From the NCBI GenBank assembly GCA_012845835.1, contig JABAKD010000012.1, positions 3,461,570 through 3,525,569 of the forward strand: 64,000 bases of DNA. Reading direction: 5' to 3'. Every line of letters begins with the position of its first letter. Within the stretch, counting starts at the first letter, position 1. Made by a program: the position numbers and the translations under genes. This document shows, one piece after another, positions 32,798 through 45,018 of the stretch. Under the pieces are notes generated by a model, which searched no databases, was not told where the DNA came from, and saw nothing but the letters and a program-made list of their open reading frames with translations. This stretch comes from Undaria pinnatifida (Eukaryota > Sar > Phaeophyceae > Laminariales > Alariaceae).

Positions 32798-33343
32798 GGG
32801 GGGTGTACTCATTTCATGCATGGCCGTAGCGTCCCCACAATGCGACGGGACGACTCGCGTTACTTGTTTCGGGTTTTTTTTCCGACCACCTGTCAGGCAG
32901 ACACCATGTAATAATACGTATGTGTCTACTGTCTCTGCTTGGACCAAAGTGCGAAGAACCGTGACGTGTTCAGCGTTTAAACTTCGTTTCACATGGAAGG
33001 CTGAGAGCTGCATCCCAGAACACGTTTGCGAGGTAGATCCCGGCACCATGTCAATCCATGTCAATGTGTTATTTTCAACTTTTCGTATGATCAAGACTCT
33101 CGCATCCCTACTATGCAGAGAGAGGGACGGAGCACGTCGAGTTTCCACCAACAAGGCAGACATTGCTTGCACCAAGCGCGAAGCGCCGTGAGATTTTCGG
33201 TGAGTCACGTGAAGGATGAACTGCATCCTTCCAAGAACCGCTCGTAAGACGGGGACTTCGGCACCTTGTGCACCTACTTTCTTGCTTATGGATGACAGCG
33301 CCAATCAGTTATACTTTGATTTCTGGTGTGGCCACTCCAGAGA
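32798..33343 (-). mobile_element. SINE-like family E, interrupted copy
   Basis: Read in reverse: CTCTGGAGTGGCCACACCAG (33326-33345) to GGGATGCGAGAGTC, then about 250 bp of unrelated sequence, then CTACGGCCATGCATGAAATG and AGTACACCCCCC. The unrelated part (about 32835-33085) looks like an insertion. Confidence 0.65.
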
Positions 33344-36300
33344 CGGCAATGAACGGGCATTTTACTATGCTGCCTCGTGGACGCGGGGAGGGGGGCTGAT
33401 GGAAAAGGGGTACTCTATCTAATACCGCTAACAAACAACCTACCTACTACTACTACTACTACTACTACTACCGAGGACTACAACAACAGCAGCCGTGCCG
33501 GGCACAACTTTACTACTATAATAATAGCACACGGACGGACGCGAATGGGGGTTACTCTACTACTACCGCTTCTCGGACAGTTGGCTGCATCTATCTATCT
33601 GTACCTATCTGTCTACGCACGAGAAGCATCTTCTACGATCTTATTGCGCACAACTTTCTCTATAGGCAATGCGGCACACAACACAACACAGACAGACAGG
33701 AAGATCGTATTCAGGAACAAGAAGCTGATAAATATGATGAGATTGTTTTGTGGGTCATGAGATATGCGGTGTGCGGGGTGTGCGGCGCATACAACAAGCA
33801 CAAAACCGTGTCAGAATGAGTAGATTGCAGCAACAACAGCTGCACAGCAGCGTATTGAACTGCTTGCTGTGTACAAAGCAGCAAAAAAAGCGGATGATAT
33901 GTAGACTATGCCTCTATGGTACCACACGTTGTTTGGCAGCAAGATGCAAACAACACAACAAGATAGATCTACGAGTCTCTCAACCATTTACTATTTTGTC
34001 ATTGCACATCGCCCATTGTTCATACTCACCATCCATCGAACGTATACGTATGATACGACGTGCTGCATGTAAGATATACGCACACGTTCGGCACGTTGCA
34101 GAGTCATTCATCATGATTCCGGCCCCCACGTGTCGCGCCTCCCAACGTAATCCCCCCCCGAGCACCCGCCGCCCCTTATCATCATCACTATCACATGCAT
34201 TGCGGCTGCGCATGGCTTGTGCTCCGTGTGCCCTCCGTGTACCAACGCCGCCGCCGTGCCCCCCGAAGCCCGAAGAGAGTAAACTCTCTCGTAGACGAAG
34301 CGTCGGAAGAGCCGCGCGCCCACCGGCTAGGCAGTGGGTACAATAGTAGTGCTCCCTCTATAGTGCCGATATGTGCCAGCGGGAAATGCTGGCATTATAT
34401 AGGAAACCAGCACAACACCGCTCGCTCTCAGTACTCGTTGTTCCCATGTGTTACACACGATTTGACAGGCATTATAGCGGGCAACGGGCATTAGTCTACC
34501 AGCATTATAGAGGGACATATCCTGTACCGTACAAATTTTACTCGAGCCATATTTCCGGTGTGCCGCTAAAGACGGAAATATAAGAACTGTTTGCATTTCG
34601 ATATAAAACTAAAACAATTCTTGAATTTACGTCTACAAAGGCATCATTTTTGAACCGAAATATAAGGCAGTTTTAATCGTAACATTATGTAGTTTAATAT
34701 TTTAATATTTATGTCCAAATCTTTGTGTTCGTAGAACCATCAAATAATCAACTGAACTTAAAAAAAAATACGTAAAATATGAATTCAATCAAAACACCAA
34801 ATAATAATGTACTCTTAAAACAATCACCAAATAACCAGACCGGCAGTAAAATCAAGATAAAATTACGTCAACCACCGGCATTTCGCGAAAAGTTTTTCGG
34901 GAAATCTACGGGAAAAATTCAAGGGTTGATATCTTAAAACAAACTGAAAAGTGCAAAAAAAGTCTAAAAATCTGAAAAAAAGGGAAGTTGCACGCGTACA
35001 TCTCCGCGCGTCGTTTCCCGTCAACTTTTTGAACTGCCTGCTGCTTGCCCTTGCTTCTCCACAGATCACACCTACCTCTAGTTCTGCCGGGATTTGTTGG
35101 AGTTCGAGGTTTGCGTGGACCCTCTCCCCCTCCCTCCCTCCGCCCTAGGAACATACCCGGAGCGAGGTGGTGGTTGTGACGACTACGGCTGTTGTACTAC
35201 GCGTCGTCTCCAGGGCTCACGTTTCTCGTCACGGTACGAGAGGAACACCTGGTCGATCTCGGTCCAGAAGATGTTATTGAGGCGAAATTGAGCATCCACA
35301 GCAGTACAGCCTAGACGTTACCTGGTATACTCACGGGAGGGATATTAATTAGGAGGAAGGAGCTCGCAGCAGCACAGAGACACTTTCGATCCGAGACCTT
35401 CTATAGAGAGAGGCTGGGGCGTGAGATGTTCTACAGGCCGAGTGGCTGGGATCGACCCCGCGGCAGATCCGCTGCTCCCAAGGATAATAATGGCGAGGTG
35501 AGAGAGAGAGATCGATCGAAGCGTGTTGCTTTTCCCTCCAAGACCTGTTGTATCTGTGACTCCGAGTTTTTCGAGGCGCTGTATCATCAGCGAACACCGC
35601 AAGTAGCATGGAAATCAATGACGAGAGCAGCATCAAACGTTAGTCTACGACGGCTATCTGTTCGCCCGCACTTCGTGCGAAACCAGGCACCATTTAGAGT
35701 GCTCGCACCCTCGAGGACCCTTGTAACCTGGATACAGGCTATGTATGTATGACGATCATGGGTCGTAGCTCGTTCCCTGCCGCCATCGCCCACAGCTCGC
35801 CTGTTGTAACCTCGTATCATGAATCGTCAGCGTATTCCATTCGTATCATGCCAGCTACTACTATTTATACTACTACTGCTTCTACTACTACAACAACAGC
35901 ACAACAGCAATTTTTATGTAGATCATGATTTGTCCTGGAGCACTACACAAAACAATAGCTACGCGTACAGCACCAGCAGCAGCAGCTGAGGATAAACGAA
36001 TTGGCTGATCATCATCACAACAAGCACCACCACGGCAGTATGATATCATCCGCGTTCTTTCTATACACAAGGCTTCGCTTGATGATGCGGACGGAGCTCT
36101 TCTGTTAGTCGTCGTGGAAATGTACCGCGGCTGTCACAGCTATCTTCATAGCCACCAAAGCTCCGGCCTGGCCAAGTCATTTAATCTCAGAGCCCTGCCC
36201 GGCGCTGATGCAACAAATCTTTAGGTTTCGTTTTCCGCTTTTCATCAGGTTTGTGGTTTGTACGGGCCCTTAAAAAGTAGATGGCCGTACACGCTTCGTA

Positions 36301-37213
36301 ATCATACGCCGTGACACAGCAGTTGGTGATGTTACATGGTAAAAGCAGCAGCAGCAGCAGTAGTCGTAGTAGTAGTAGTAGTAGTAGCAGCAGCTTAGGG
36401 GTCCTTCAGTATGGCGGTGGTGCGCCAAAACAATATGACCGTCTTATTGAGGGCCGCCGTCTTTCTCACTCCCATTTTTTGTTGTTGTTCGAGTCGTACC
36501 GCCTGTGTCGCGCTGTCGTCGTCGTTGCGTTTTTTGCGGCTCAATTCAAAATTATGTTTCGTTCGAAAATGCTGCAGACCGAGACCGACAGAGACCGAGT
36601 TTTTTTTTTGCAAACAAGTACTCGTAAATTATTTTTTATCGGTGTTTCGGTGTCTCGGTGTTTGTTGTCCCCTCCAACGGGCAGTGCGGTTCAACTGCTG
36701 CCTGTGACGGCGTTATTATTTGTTTGCGCCCCTCCTTCTTTTCTTTCTTGAAGCGTCTTCGTGTTTTGCCCTTGGGTCTTCTTATATTTTCTATCCATGA
36801 TCCAGCATCATCTGTCAACGATTAATTACCATACAAGTACATCGCGCACGTCCTCCCGTGCATTTTTTTTTATCCTATAACCACCACACGCGTGCATTGC
36901 GTGCATGCGCGGCCCCATTTTTTTTCCCGGCGTTGTGCCGAGGCGCCGTCTTGCTGTGTCCCCTCTGCCAGGTGTGATGTTTCACAGTGATCGTTGTTTG
37001 TTGTCGATGTTGTTGTTGTTGTTGTTGTTGTTGTTGGTTTGCTGTTCTGGTTTCCTTTGTAGGCAGGAAGGACAGCGGTATGTACTGGCATCATCGCGAA
37101 ACCCCAACGAGTAGCAGGTTGGCATGCTTACGTTCGCACCCTTTCTTTTCGTTTTTTTCTTGACGTTTCCGTCCTCGAATGATGAAACGCTGAACAGCAG
37201 CGGTCCAGGGGGG
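33344..37213. other. Gene-poor stretch with microsatellites
   Basis: CTA repeats at 33447-33471 and 35857-35900, AGC/AGT repeats at 36341-36394, TTG repeats at 37003-37035. 34340-34570 carries inverted repeats built on GGCATTATAG and TATAGTGCC, related to 47395-47540. Open frames of up to about 200 codons (33750-34346) have no domain and I do not call them genes. Confidence 0.5.
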
Positions 37214-37435
37214 GGGGTGAGGTGTACTCATTTCATGCATGGCCATAGATCTTAGCACCCCACCAGGCAGACATCGCGTGCACCAAGCGCGATGCGCCGT
37301 GAGGTGTTCCGCGAATCGCATGAAGGTTGAACTTCATCCAGGACCACCCTTGTTGAGTGGGAGTAGGACTTCTTCCGCACCTTGACATGTGTACGTTCTT
37401 GCCCATATGGATGACTGCTTCGAATCAATCCGTGG
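37214..37435 (-). mobile_element. SINE-like family E, copy
   Basis: Reverse: ATCCATATGGGCAAGAA, CAAGGTGCGG, TCATGCGATTCGCGG, GCGCGATGCG variant, TGCCTGGTGGGG, then CTATGGCCATGCATGAAATG and AGTACACCTC. Confidence 0.65.
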
Positions 37436-37626
37436 CGGGGCGGTGGGGGGGGGGATGGGGCGTATGATAATCACGCCCACCCCCTCTACCTGCATCGAGA
37501 TTCTTGTCAAGACTATCTTTGAGCTGGAATATTGTTGTATGACCTGGAACAGCTGTACGCATGAGAGGCGTTTCCGTTCGTCTTTTTTTTCTTCCATTGG
37601 ACATGCAGAGTACTCCACTCTACTAT

Positions 37627-37731
37627 TTACGGGGGACCATAGTAAATAGGACCAAATATTGTTAGTCAAAATAGGGAAATATATTGGTTTTTGTCTTTAC
37701 CGTAGGTCCTATTTACTATGGTCCCCCGTAA
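37627..37731. mobile_element. MITE M1, copy 3, well preserved
   Basis: TTACGGGGGACCATAGTAAA ... and its inverse ... TTTACTATGGTCCCCCGTAA are almost perfect inverted repeats. TA follows on the right; on the left TA is separated by one T. Confidence 0.85.
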
Positions 37732-38744
37732 TACTAAAATATCGCTGTCGTTGTAGATCCGCTTTCCGTCTGTTTTTGCCATTAACCGCATAATAGGCGG
37801 GAGTTGGCCTCTCCTTTCAATGTACCGACGACGCGGAGGCACGGGCGAGTGCAACATGCTCGTACGTAGCTTTTTTTATGTTGTCTGCGTTTGTATTGTT
37901 CTTCGTTCCCGTGGAAAACGGAAGCAGATGCCGCACTCTACAGCAGTAACTACTGGTATATGAGTGATGTTGGCAAAAACGGGAATCATTTCGGAGCAAT
38001 TTCGGATCATTTTCTTGCGTTTTTTTTTCTTTTTCACGCCACAGGAAGGGGTAAAACCGCCATCATCAATCGCCGTGTCGCCTTAAATAACGCTAGACCT
38101 GGCCATTTCCGTCCCATCACATGAAGATAGCACACCGATAGCCACCACCAGCCTGCACGCACAGAAACGGAGCGAGAGCTTTTATCTGTCCAGATGGTCA
38201 ACATGATGACATGACATACATGATGGCATCTTCTGCGTGCGGCTGGGGGTAAAAACAAGGCGACTTGACAAAATAGGGTACTCCAATGTTCATCTTGATG
38301 GCAGAGCGCGCTAGCATACACCTCCAACTCTTCGCGTTCTGGCGCCTCCTTCCCGCGCGCATGGTGTGGGGGCAGAACGCCAAACCTTTCTTTAGTCCTT
38401 CGACATCCCAAAACAGGGTAAATCGTGGTAAACACGGGCGCTCAAAAAGTCTTCTTCACCTAGGTCCTGTCAGACCACCCCCTTTTGTTCGCAAACTGCA
38501 GGGGTATATAGTCTACCCCCCTGCTCTGCACAAAAGTTATTGACCACCCCGCTACTACCCCTGCGTTATTCATACTTAGTACAAGGGCTCCGCTCCGCGG
38601 ACGCCTGACGTCGCCCGCTTCGCTCGCGCAAGAAGAGGAAGGTTTCAGCTGAAAGATGTGATGGGTGCGAGTGTGTACGTATTCAAGCGGTCGCTGTTGT
38701 TGTTGATTATCTTTCGCGAGCACTTTGTTTAAAAAACGGAGTCT
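37732..38744. other. No recognised feature
   Basis: Unique sequence with several short open frames; nothing supported. Confidence 0.4.
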
Positions 38745-39050
38745 TTTCGTAAAAATTGAAAAAACGTGAGCTGTGAGAGTACGACCGATTGCATGATTGA
38801 GGCTCAACTTTGCATGCTGCGTGGGTACATCTATGTTCGGCTGATAGTCTATACAGCTCGTAGTAGTTGCACAAAATTTGCGGAAGGTCGTTTGCGCATG
38901 TTATATATTTGATGCTCATGAAAAATGTAGATCGGTGACTTCCCGTGGACGTTGTCAAGGTTAACAGGACGATTTTCCATAGTAGTAGTCAGTCTGTGCA
39001 CTGATACTACGTATAAAAACCCTTGTTGAGAACAATCTGGGAATTCGGGT
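38745..39050 (+). repeat. Family B repeat, strongly diverged
   Basis: GAGCTGTGAGAGTACGACC ... GAGGCTCAACTTTGCATGCTG keeps the hairpin layout; later TGTAGATCGGTGACTTCCCG, AGGTTAACAGGACGATTTT and GTATAAAAACCC follow the B order. Confidence 0.6.
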
Positions 39051-39150
39051 GCCATTATAAGAAAGAGTCGTCGATCCGATTCTGCCCGTCATTCTCATTC
39101 TGCGCCCCGAAAATCCATCTCATTGCCGGGTTCGGATACGCTTATTAATT

Positions 39151-39430
39151 GTTGTAAAAATAAAAATACACTCCATCCAGCTGTGAGATCGGAAGATTTT
39201 GTCGAAACTCATCTCTGCAAGCCGTGTGTGATTCTCCGATCGCGCGTGTTATTACTGGGTGTGTGTGTCCTCATTAGACTAAGGATATAGGTCGGCACGC
39301 TATTATTATGAAAATAAAAACACACTCCTCCAGCTGTGAGATCGAATGTTTTGTCGAAACTCATCTTTGCAAGCTGTGTGTGATACTCCGATCGCGCGTA
39401 TTACGGGTTGTGTGTCCTCATTAAGGATGT
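39151..39430 (+). repeat. Two tandem short family B copies
   Basis: Leader plus hairpin plus CTCATTA-AGGATATAGGTCGG at 39151-39297, then a second leader (GAAAATAAAAACACACTCC) and hairpin to 39430. Direct head-to-tail arrangement. Confidence 0.75.
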
Positions 39431-39598
39431 TACTATAAGAGATGGCCTATAGGGCCCGTATTAAAATAGAATGAAAATAAATGAGAAAATGTTTCAAATA
39501 TGACGTCTGCGATGATGAGTTCGAAAGGGTCCCGTTCCTTATCTTTGCAAGCTGCATCATTACAATCGGATCAGATTTTTTTCATGTAATTGTTACAT

Positions 39599-40013
39599 TG
39601 TATAAAGGCTTAGTTTCGGTAAGCTATTGGTTAACCTTCTGCAAGTAAGTGGTCAAACGGACTAATACCCCACTAATACCTCAACTAATGGCGTCGTCGG
39701 CAGGACATGGGTTTCTTGGGTCGTGGGTTCGAATCCCACCATCCACAATAATAAAATAATAAAACCTTTTCAGACTTTCCTCATCATCATGTCGAACTTG
39801 AAAAATACTCTCCTCCCTCGGTATCCCCAGGAGGAAATGAAACCGCTTGGATATTGACAGGTCCGCAAGAAGTATATATATCCGGCCGACCTGATATCCC
39901 ACCGTTTTTCGGGGGGGGGGTGTTTAAAGGCTTGGTTAGGGTAAGAAATCGGTTAACCTTTTGCAAGTAGTGGTCGTCAAACGGACTAATACCCCATTAT
40001 TAATACCTGAACA
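39599..40013 (+). mobile_element. TRIM-like mini-LTR element, copy 2
   Basis: 5' LTR 39599-39686, 3' LTR 39921-40013 preceded by a G10 tract. Two bases after the 5' LTR is TGGCGTCGTCGGCAGG, a possible primer binding site, running into a tRNA-like stretch whose T-arm GTGGG-TTCGAAT-CCCAC (39723-39739) is perfect. More diverged than 59694-60064; target duplication unclear. Confidence 0.75.
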
Positions 40014-40957
40014 TAATCCTATAGTCTAATAATGATGATGTTGAAAAAAATAGACCGCCCCCTGCGTGCGTGAGCTCGTAGTAAGCAGTCAGCACGACGT
40101 CTATTTATTGTTTTAGAGCGACAAGACGATCGATCATTGTGGGATCTTGCCACCACCACCTGCATGATGTGTGTACTGGTACCTATTTGCGATGTACCTC
40201 CCCCCCCCCCCTCGGCGGAAGCTCCCCAAGTACCGTACCGAGTACGCGTTGCATCCATTTTGCATCCATTTTGTTGTGACTTTCGGTACAATAATATTGA
40301 TATTTTGACATTTTTGGCCGAAACGTCTGAATTCCGAAACGTACGTAATTTCAGTTTTTTCTTCTTTCTGTGTTCGGAACGATGTTCCGCATCAAGCAGC
40401 AGCTCCGAGTTTTCTTTCGCAGCAGCAAGGTGACAGGCAGGAGGAAGCAGCAAGCAGCAGTTCTATGTACGGTCTAGGGCCCGGTTTGTACGTAGGCGTT
40501 AGGGAATTTGTAATAGTTGGCGTGCTGTAGACTATGTATGTAGTAGCAGTTAGTTGGTCTTGTAGACTATCGGTCAGTCGTTAGCCGCTGCGATCGGATG
40601 CAGCTGTTGTTGGATCGGATGCAGCTGTTGTTGGAGTAGCAGTTTGTTGGTCTTGCAGTCAGTCGTCAACCGGTGTGTGCGGTCGGATGGCCGAGATATG
40701 TGCGATATTGTGACATCGTCGTGATGACATTCGTGACATGCATGTATGTACAAAAAAAAGGGAGAACCTGTTTTTTGATTCGACGAGACATGATCACTCG
40801 TCAGAGTGTTGTACTTTAGCAACACAACAGCAGCGCGCAGCGTGTTTCATACGGATGTTGCACGTGGAATGTTGTGTCGTGGTGTAGTATTATTTAAAAG
40901 GTGTCGCATCATCACATCATCAGGTGCGACGGCATAGTTTTCGGATCGCCCCGCCAA
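40014..40957. other. No gene; short tandem duplication
   Basis: GATCGGATGCAGCTGTTGTTG occurs twice in tandem near 40592-40634. C-run at 40200-40212. Otherwise unique. Confidence 0.45.
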
Positions 40958-41050
40958 TTTTTTTTTTTCTTCTTCTTTTATCCTCCGGCGGATGGGGAAA
41001 AATAAAGCTTTCGCTCACCACACTTCCACGTATTTTCATACGCGTCGTGC
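40958..41050 (-). repeat. Family F poly(A) hairpin element, copy 2
   Basis: Reverse strand: CGTATGAAAATACG, GAGC-GAAA-GCTT, then CATCCGCCGGAGGAT and an A-rich tail. The middle hairpin has a different loop from copy 1. Confidence 0.7.
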
Positions 41051-42441
41051 GCCCCGCCAATACTACTATTATTGGTAATATTGATTGGTAATAATGAGGC
41101 GCGACCTCAAATACATGCAGTAGTCTAATCTGCGATGGTGCTGGGCGACTACGGAAAACACTGAGGCAGACCAACGGGGGAAAGGACAGGGGCATATCTT
41201 CATGCGTCCAGTGGTCATGTGGTAGATGTGAACTGAACAAATCAACACAAACAACGAACATCTGCGCAGTTTGGTATATTCACGTTCTGTTTTCAGAGAA
41301 AAAACTCTCCGCAAAAGCTCGGTACTCGTGCTCTGTAGTCGTAGCAGCAGCGGCAGAAGCAGAAGCAGTACCAGTAGCTGCGGTAGGAACAGCAGCTGCA
41401 GCAGGACACGCGAGACCAGGGTTCGGTCATCGTCGCTGCGCGTTCGTCTCGTCGATCAACCTCCTTAAAATAGAAAATAGCCACGCAAAGCTTATAGTTT
41501 CCTTTTTTTCGGGTTAATTCTTCAAGGCGAACAATCTGCATCTTGGATCATCAGAACACATCCAGCATCGGAGGTACTGCTGTACGTACTCCAGCCACCA
41601 CCACGGTAGCTGCAGCAGAGCTTATCCGTCCCACCACCCTGACAATATCATTTATTTACAGCATGTCTCAGGGACACGGGCCAAAATCGTGATGTGGGCA
41701 GACAGGCACATTGGGCTCGCTCGGTAAAATTGAATTTTCAAACATAATATAATGCCCGCATGGGCCCGACCTTTTGAAAATTGAAGAACATGTTATGGTA
41801 CGAACCCAAAAGTTATCATGCCTGTGAAAACACACGCCGGTGCCGCACCTGCCTAGACGAACTCTGAACGACTTAAATCGAAAATAGCACGAGAAAGCTT
41901 CGCTGGTATGTGTGCGTGCGCAGAGCCCATGTATGTGGAGTGGCACGGGCGACGTACGTGTACGTTGAGTGCGGTGGACTGACGTCGCCGAGAAACCGGT
42001 TGACACACACACTACGAGGCACACGCAAACAGAGAGGTGAACTGTTTCAAGGCACGCTACCCTCGTACGTGTGCGGTCCGACAGGAAGAGGGTTTTCTTT
42101 CAGTGGAAAACCAAGAAAAAAAGGCTCGCGCTTCGCGCTCGTGCGCCTCGTTAAATAACGTCGCACAGCTTTCATCAAGTTGCCGATGCGTCGGCAGGCT
42201 GCCGTAAACTTTTTTTTTGTCGTAACTTCGCGGAAGGATTGATCTCCGGGTGGGTGGCTATCCCGTGATCCCCAGGGATCAAGTTGTGTCGACATACTGA
42301 CGCATCCGCATAAACCTACCATTGATACATGTACCTGGTATGATAGAGCAGTATGTGTAGTGGAAACTCAACAGTAATAAATTTATAAATTTATAAAATA
42401 GATGTGATGTTAGATCCAGCTCAGAATTCCCCACCTCCTAT
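41051..42441. other. No recognised gene
   Basis: AGC/AGA-rich stretch at 41338-41405; otherwise unique sequence with unconvincing open frames. Confidence 0.4.
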
Positions 42442-42618
42442 TATTGTAAAAAATGAAAATACACTCCAGCTGCGAGATCGAAGATTTCGTCGAAACTCAT
42501 CTTTGCAAGCTGTGTGTGATACTCCGATCGCGCGCATTACGAGTTGTGTGTCCTCATGAAGGACATAGGTCGGCGACTCCCCTTACAACTACAGTGTAGC
42601 TATCAGGGTCATTATTAA
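42442..42618 (+). repeat. Family B repeat, short copy
   Basis: Hairpin: CAGCT ... GAG-A-TCGA-(AGATTTCG)-TCGA-AA-CTC ... AGCTG, then GATACTCCGATCGCGCG, CATAGGTCGGCGACTCC and AGTGTAGCTATCAGGGTC, where it stops. Confidence 0.75.
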
Positions 42619-42721
42619 AGCAACAATACCAACACTAACCATTATGCTGGTAGTGGACAAGAGAAAAGGACCCCTCCCAACAAAAAACTCAACTCGTATA
42701 GTATATTACAAGTACCAACAA

Positions 42722-42790
42722 CGCAGCTTGCAAAGATGAGTATTGACCCGAAATTCGTCGAACTCATGGCTGACGTCCTTGAAATATTTT
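42722..42790 (-). repeat. Family B hairpin, variant loop
   Basis: CAGCTTGCAAAGATGAGTATTGACCCG ... CGTCGAACTCATGGCTGACG: GAGT/ACTC outer stem, TTGAC/GTCGA inner stem with a G-T pair. Confidence 0.65.
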
Positions 42791-42971
42791 TTATAAAATC
42801 GGCAGCTTGCGCTGCTGGAGTAGGTAACGGGGACCGCCGGTAGAGGGCCAGTTTGTGCCGTCGCCACCATGGGAAATAAAGGATACGCCAGCTGCTATCA
42901 TAGCGCTGGAATACGAATACAATAATGGCACACGACGTGTATGAAAAATGGTGGAATCGTGCGGAGCTTGA

Positions 42972-43052
42972 GCCCACCCTAATCCCTCCCTATACTAATT
43001 CTAAGTAATTTTTCGAAAAAAACGGGTTTCCAGTCGTGAAGGCGTTGATTAA
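42972..43052 (+). mobile_element. TTAA MITE M2, 5'-damaged
   Basis: ATCCCTCCCTATACTAATTC, AAGTAATTTTTCG, AACGGGTTTCCAGTCG, TGAAGGCGTT-GATTAA. The left TTAA end is lost. Confidence 0.65.
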
Positions 43053-43085
43053 CCTTTGTTTCCCCCACCCGCCTAAGAAGGATTT

Positions 43086-43160
43086 TGTAAAAAGTTGAAA
43101 AACGTCAGCTGTGAGTACGACCGATTGAATGGTTGAAACTCAACTTTGCAAGCTGCGTGG
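43086..43160 (+). repeat. Family B hairpin, covarying inner stem
   Basis: CAGCT-GT-GAGT-A-CGACC-(GATTGAAT)-GGTTG-AA-ACTC-AACTTTGCA-AGCTG. Inner stem differs from the UCGA form yet still pairs. Confidence 0.7.
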
Positions 43161-43466
43161 CACGTACTATATTTCATTTTTATGGTATGGTATGGTGTTT
43201 GTGAGTTAAGCCCACGATTGTGGGTTGGTAATTACTTAGTATCAAAAATACACAGCTTAGTTTCACAATTTTTTGAAGGATTGGGAATAAAAGAAAAAGA
43301 GAAAAGAAAAAACAAAAGATGATGCCTGCTGCTGAAGGGGTAAATATATGTAAAAGAAGAAATGGTGAGGCCAATCAGTGATACACATTATTATTCCACA
43401 GTTCTAACCGTTTGCACTTACTTTGTTCGGACGGTATTTCGTGTATGGGTCGGGGTTGAAGAGCTA
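43161..43466. other. No recognised feature
   Basis: A-rich and unique sequence. Confidence 0.4.
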
Positions 43467-43571
43467 TTACGGGGGACCCTAGTAAACAGGACCTACGGTG
43501 GACACGAAAACCTATGTATTGATCCATTTTTACTAACAATATTTGGTCCTATTTACTATCGTCCTCCGTGA
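43467..43571. mobile_element. MITE M1, copy 4
   Basis: TTACGGGGGACCCTAG at the left with TA before it; TACTATCGTCCTCCGTGA at the right, where the last bases have changed. Central ACGGTGGACAC matches copy 1. Confidence 0.8.
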
Positions 43572-43651
43572 AAAATAGGGTTCGGGTTGGGGAAACATGG
43601 TTGAGAAAACGCTGCTGTAATGATGTAAGGACACCTGCCAATATACTACCG

Positions 43652-43960
43652 GTCGCCCCGGTGGCGTATCAGTTTATCCTCGAGCGTGGTATAGGTCAGT
43701 TGCGTGAGTTCGAATCCCCCCGAGTGCATAGTCGTATAGATTCGTGGGGAGTTTTTCTTGTGCACAAATTGACTTGCGGAAAGCGCGGGAGCGTGAGTTA
43801 GTAACACTCGATGAAAAATCGACGAGCAGTGGGATTGCTGAGCCCTATGCGCGATAAAAATTGAAGGCAAGAACCGGGGGGGAGAAGGGAGGACACCTGT
43901 GACCACGGCTTGTCCAGAAGCTGGAAAGTAGAAGTGTGAGAAGAAAAAAAAAAAAAAAAA
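43652..43960 (+). mobile_element. SINE1, full length with poly(A)
   Basis: A box TGGCGTATCAG (43662-43672) and B box GTTCGAATCC (43708-43717), 35 bp apart; body with GATGAAAAATCGACGAGCAG and CACGGCTTGTCCAGAAGCTGG; 17-base A tail at 43944-43960. Best preserved copy in the window. Confidence 0.88.
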
Positions 43961-44779
43961 TGGGAGTGTCCGACATTAACTGTGTTTATCAACCATCTGG
44001 ATGGAACCAACCCTCAACCCTGACCTTAACCCCCATACGAAAGATATACCGATCGGAATGCCCCCCAAGGACACGTCAACAACTGGGGTGAAATGGTTGA
44101 AAAAACACACACAATAAAATGTGTGTCGCTGCAATCTGGCGGTACGTTCTACACCACCGCAACTTGCCGTGAAGGCTGCACACGTTTCGGGGTGTTGGCG
44201 TACTACTACTACTGCTTGCTAAGCCACTTGCGTCAGATTCACGAGGTGTGCAAGCTGCGCTGGTCTGCGCGCTGCTGCTGTTTCCCACGTACGACGTTCG
44301 ACATGCCTAAACCAGGATGGCATTTTGGGGGGAGGGGTTCAGATTAGCGAAGGATCCTCGCGGTTATAGCGGAGCACCCCCGCCCGACCCCCCTCCGTGA
44401 GAGTGGCGCGATATTTGTGTGCCTGCAGCTATATCACAAGCTCGGAAGATATGGTTGTACCCCTGTTAATTACCACTACCACCCCCTTTACCCACCCACC
44501 GCCACCGCGCCTCCCACTACGTGAGCTATTAATGGATCAATCACCAGAGCACCGTCTTTTTTGTCGTTTATATATGCCTTGGTGGTATGACCGAGATTAT
44601 GGCGATCGAGCTACTACTGTAGACCATGTGCGGAGGGGAGAACCTTAACTCCGCACAAGGGAGAGGATATCACGTTGTTTGCATATGTGGCAAAGGCACC
44701 CACGAGGCAGTTGCATGGTCTAGTGTCCCCATTGCTGTTTCTGGAAGTGACCGCGCCGGAAAAATAAATAAATAATTCG
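43961..44779. other. No recognised feature
   Basis: Unique sequence; open frames (for example 44093-44347) unsupported. Confidence 0.4.
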
Positions 44780-45018
44780 AAGCCGTCATCCACGCGCAAG
44801 AAAATACGCACAAGGTGCGGGAGCCCCGCCTGAGGTTCTTGCAGGAGGCAGCTCACCCTCCATGCGACTCGCTGGACACCTCAAGGCGCTTCGCGCTTGG
44901 TGCACGAAGCGAGGTCTGCCTGATCGGTGAAGACCCGACGTGCTCCGTCCCGGCATTGCTTGGTCTATGGTCATAGGACTACTACGGCTATGCATGCATT
45001 GAGTGCACCCCCCTACCC
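44780..45018 (+). mobile_element. SINE-like family E, copy
   Basis: GCCGTCATCCACGCGCAAGAA, CACAAGGTGC, CATGCGACTCGCTGG, GGCGCTTCGCGCTTGGTGCA, GCTCCGTCCCGGCATTG, TACGGCTATGCATGCATTGA, GTGCACCCCCC. Confidence 0.7.

Noticed and set aside
33750-34346. 198-codon open frame as a gene
   Set aside because: No domain, biased Arg/Cys/Ser content, overlaps inverted repeats, and no supporting splice or start context.
36311-36751. 146-codon open frame beginning with a poly-Ser run
   Set aside because: Driven by an AGC/AGT microsatellite followed by T-rich sequence giving hydrophobic residues; no independent support.
39689-39746. Complete tRNA gene in TRIM copy 2
   Set aside because: The T-arm is perfect but the anticodon arm is incomplete and no acceptor stem forms, and it recurs at the same place in another TRIM. 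Annotated as tRNA-like instead.
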